This document shows, piece after piece, positions 62,120 through 64,000 of a stretch of 64,000 nt of DNA. The stretch is from Methylotenera versatilis 79 (lineage in GTDB: Bacteria > Pseudomonadota > Gammaproteobacteria > Burkholderiales > Methylophilaceae): NCBI RefSeq assembly GCF_000384375.1, contig NZ_ARVX01000001.1:2046001-2110000 (forward strand). Reading direction: 5' to 3'. Numbering within the stretch: the stretch's first letter is position 1; every line of letters starts with the position of its first letter. A program made the position numbers and the translations under genes. The notes under the pieces were generated by a model. The model made no database searches. It saw only the letters and a program-made list of their open reading frames with translations, and was not told the DNA's origin.

Positions 62120-62135
62120 TGCTTGCAGTACAGCA
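62120..62135. promoter_or_regulatory. UAS-like palindrome TGCTTGCAGTACAGCA
   Basis: TGCTT-N6-CAGCA differs from the island consensus TGCTG-N6-CAGCA by one base and lies about 83 bp upstream of the porin promoter. Confidence 0.5.
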
Positions 62136-62200
62136 GTGCATAATCGGGCTAACAGGATTTGAATAGTCCAAAGAATGGATTTAGGACGTTATGCTGTTTT

Positions 62201-62252
62201 ATGACGCGGATTTATGACGCGGATTTATGATGTGGATTTATGATGTGGATTT
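62201..62252. repeat. Four tandem copies of a 13-bp unit
   Basis: ATGAYGYGGATTT repeats four times: two copies ATGACGCGGATTT and two copies ATGATGTGGATTT, in order. The array is non-coding and lies 14 bp downstream of the DUF1854 stop on the minus strand. Confidence 0.92.
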
Positions 62253-62265
62253 ATGTTACGTAGCG

Positions 62266-62754
62266 TTATAAAAATCTATCAAGGAGCTTACGACTATGCT
62301 GATCTAATTCATCTATATTTGGTATTAAAAAATGAATACCATGACTATCTGTAATCAACATTTTGGTTAGTGTAAGCCGTCTAATAGAATCTTCAGTCTT
62401 GATTGTAAGTTCAGTATTTCCTCGATCTGTTTCAAGTTGCCAAGTGCTTGGTGTAGCAAAGCTATTAACATGCAAAATACGATAGATTGTCGGCATGAAT
62501 TCTCGTAATGCCAATTCATCTGCTATTAGTAGCCTGATTTGATCTGATACGTTAGAGAGATTTTCAATCCATGCGACCTCATGTCCGTTTGCATCAAATA
62601 GAGATAGACCATCTTCTGGTGCTGAAATGGGAAATGCGCGTACAGGATAGACACCATTGTGAGTTAATCCTTCATTTGATGTAAAACTCAACTCTCCTGA
62701 AGCATTGCGAATAAGTTTGAAGTCCGACATTGATTCTGCAGTTGGTTTTTTCAT
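62266..62754 (-). CDS. DUF1854 family protein (cyanophycin-associated type)
   Basis: A 162-residue soluble protein matching DUF1854: HNGVYPVRAFPISAPEDGLSLFDANGHEVAWIENL, LALREFMPTIYRIL, TPSTWQLETDRGNTELTIKTEDSIRRL, DSHGIHFLIPNIDELDQHSRKLLDRFL. The family is encoded next to an ABC exporter near cyanophycin genes in betaproteobacteria; its role is unknown. It overlaps the ABC gene by four bases (ATGA). Confidence 0.85.
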   Translation of the reverse strand: MKKPTAESMSDFKLIRNASGELSFTSNEGLTHNGVYPVRAFPISAPEDGLSLFDANGHEVAWIENLSNVSDQIRLLIADELALREFMPTIYRILHVNSFATPSTWQLETDRGNTELTIKTEDSIRRLTLTKMLITDSHGIHFLIPNIDELDQHSRKLLDRFL

Positions 62755-64000
62755 GACTCAGTCACTTTTGAAGCCGCTTTTTCGCCATCTTTAATATCAT
62801 CCAAATCTGTATCTACATTACGTGCTTGCGCTTGATAGAGTCTGAAATAAGCGCCTTCACGCAGCATCAGTTCATCATGGCTACCTATTTCAACAATTTC
62901 TCCTCGGTCTAGCACTACTAAACGATTGGCTTTATGTAGCGTAGAAAGTCGATGAGCAATAGCAATCGTCGTCCGGCCATGGACTAGATTATCCAATGCT
63001 TTTTGGATTTCTTTTTCAGTTTCAGTGTCTACCGATGCCGTCGCTTCATCCAGAATAAGAATACGAGGATCGATAAGCAGCGCACGTGCAATGGAGATGC
63101 GTTGGCGCTCACCACCAGATAAACCTTGCCCGCGCTCGCCTACTAGTGAATCATATCCATGAGGAAGCCTTAATATAAACTCATGCGCATGCGCAGCGCG
63201 TGCGGCAGCAATAATCTCAGCGCGACTAGCTGTTGGCTTACCATAAGCGATATTCTCAGCAATACTGCCAAAAAATAGAAAAGGCTCTTGCAGTACCAGC
63301 CCAGTATTGCTTCTATATTCTGAAATTGGCAGTGAGCGAATATTAATGCCATCAATACTGATCGAGCCTTCTGTGACATCGTAAAAACGGCACATTAAAT
63401 TCACCAAAGTACTTTTGCCAGATCCGCTATGACCAACTAAACCGATCATCTCGCCAGGTGCGATGCTGAGATTTAGGTCTTTAATTACCGCGCGATTGCC
63501 ATAACGAAACCCTGCATTCTTGATATCAATCTGACCGATGACTTTATCAAGATGCACGGGGCTAATTGGCTCTGGCACGCTAGATACATGGTCGAGAATA
63601 TCGAAAATACGTTTGGCGCCAGATGCCGCTTTTTGCGTGACGGATACAATGCGACTCATTGAATCGAGACGTGTATAAAATCGGCTGATATAGGCTAGAA
63701 AAGCGGTTAATACGCCGACCGTGATTTCGTTGCGCGAGACTAGCCAAATACCAAATGCCCACACTAATAACAAGCCGACCTCAGTCAGTAACGTCACGCT
63801 GGGGGAAAATAATGACCATATTTTGTTGATACGGTCATTGACAACTAAGTTGTGCTGATTCGCTTCGCGAAAGCGTGTCGCTTCGCGTTTTTCTTGTGCG
63901 AATGCTTTGACGACTCTTATTCCCGGAATGGTATCTGCCAACACATTGCTGACTTCTGACCAAACGCGGTCTATTTTTTCAAAGCCTGTTCTCAGTTTAT
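62751..64000 (-). CDS. ABC exporter with fused ATPase (5' part outside window)
   Basis: The 3' portion of an ABC transporter with transmembrane and ATPase halves; the frame stays open to the right edge. It shows transmembrane-domain residues and helices (VWAFGIWLVSRNEITVGVLTAFLAYISRFYTRLDSM), then Walker A GHSGSGKST, signature LSGGERQRISIARALLIDP, Walker B ILILDEATASVD and H-loop AHRLST. With the DUF1854 partner it resembles the cyanophycin-metabolism-associated ABC transporter. Substrate unknown; no cyanophycin synthetase is in the window. Confidence 0.9.
   Translation of the reverse strand, partial: KLRTGFEKIDRVWSEVSNVLADTIPGIRVVKAFAQEKREATRFREANQHNLVVNDRINKIWSLFSPSVTLLTEVGLLLVWAFGIWLVSRNEITVGVLTAFLAYISRFYTRLDSMSRIVSVTQKAASGAKRIFDILDHVSSVPEPISPVHLDKVIGQIDIKNAGFRYGNRAVIKDLNLSIAPGEMIGLVGHSGSGKSTLVNLMCRFYDVTEGSISIDGINIRSLPISEYRSNTGLVLQEPFLFFGSIAENIAYGKPTASRAEIIAAARAAHAHEFILRLPHGYDSLVGERGQGLSGGERQRISIARALLIDPRILILDEATASVDTETEKEIQKALDNLVHGRTTIAIAHRLSTLHKANRLVVLDRGEIVEIGSHDELMLREGAYFRLYQAQARNVDTDLDDIKDGEKAASKVTES

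Larger units (their letters stand above)
61903..62265. other. Intergenic region with porin promoter and tandem repeat
   Basis: 363 bp between the porin and DUF1854 genes (both minus strand). It holds a sigma-54 promoter (62023-62037), a UAS-like palindrome (62120-62135) and four 13-bp tandem repeats (62201-62252). No credible gene. Confidence 0.75.

Noticed and set aside
62201-62252. Tandem repeats as a CRISPR array
   Set aside because: The 13-bp units are directly adjacent without spacers and without cas genes.
1-64000. Prophage, transposon or plasmid origin
   Set aside because: No integrase, transposase, phage structural or replication initiation genes were found, and gene order looks like a normal chromosome.

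Overview
The window looks like a chromosomal segment of a low-GC betaproteobacterium, most probably a methylotroph of the Methylophilaceae (Methylotenera-like). This placement is inferred from gene content and style: AT-rich DNA, betaproteobacterial HemP/TonB organisation, azurin, PQQ-type beta-propeller proteins, a MoxY-like sensor kinase, and Crp/BON/CsbD stress genes. No tRNA, rRNA, CRISPR array, prophage or insertion sequence was recognised. Gene order looks like an ordinary chromosome with several specialised islands.

1-19160, iron and metal uptake. After the end of an unrecognised gene and an S4-like ribosomal protein paralogue comes hemP, a small gene that appears frameshifted, tonB-exbB-exbD, a PepSY membrane protein, a TonB-dependent siderophore receptor and azurin. 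A DUF6607 protein follows. A minus-strand tolC-macA-macB-type efflux operon then faces a Fiu-like catecholate receptor, which is followed by a YbiX/PiuC dioxygenase and an FMN-dependent hydroxy-acid dehydrogenase. A near-perfect Fur-box palindrome lies between the efflux operon and the Fiu-like receptor. Both receptors and azurin share an unusual duplicated AGCCAGC motif just before their start codons.

19161-25313, signalling and beta-propellers. A MoxY-like histidine kinase and NarL-type regulator pair, a second orphan kinase of the same type, and two exported YVTN beta-propeller proteins.

25314-38706, envelope and stress region. Three different phospholipase D/cardiolipin synthase genes, an endonuclease/exonuclease/phosphatase-fold gene next to one of them, BON and CsbD proteins, an AI-2E-type transporter, a sorbosone-dehydrogenase-like lipoprotein, a Crp/Fnr regulator, several small genes without recognised function, and a DUF3309 membrane peptide. 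Two lipoprotein genes share an identical palindrome, GTGCGTTATCGCAC, about 80 bp before their starts.

38906-62265, SelO and then an organosulfur island. The island contains an SfnR-like sigma-54 activator, four sulfur-related monooxygenase-type gene groups (SsuD, SfnG, SfnB and two SfnB/DszC-like proteins), the FMN reductase MsuE, the riboflavin enzymes RibA and RibB, and an amidohydrolase-like protein. It also holds a complete branched-chain-amino-acid-type ABC transporter whose first gene is a shortened AMP-ligase-like protein without the ATP-binding motif, and a porin. Five sigma-54 (-24/-12) promoters can be read by eye, and the intergenic regions carry repeated TGCTG-N5/6-CAGCA palindromes. 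Together these suggest one coherent sulfur-starvation regulon covering sulfone/sulfonate import, flavin supply and desulfonation. An HxlR-controlled azoR-doxX-pirin operon sits inside the island. The Liv-type transporter plus pseudo-ligase plus porin is the best candidate here for a little-described system.

62201-64000. A 13-bp tandem repeat, then a DUF1854 protein and the 3' part of an ABC exporter of the type associated with cyanophycin genes.
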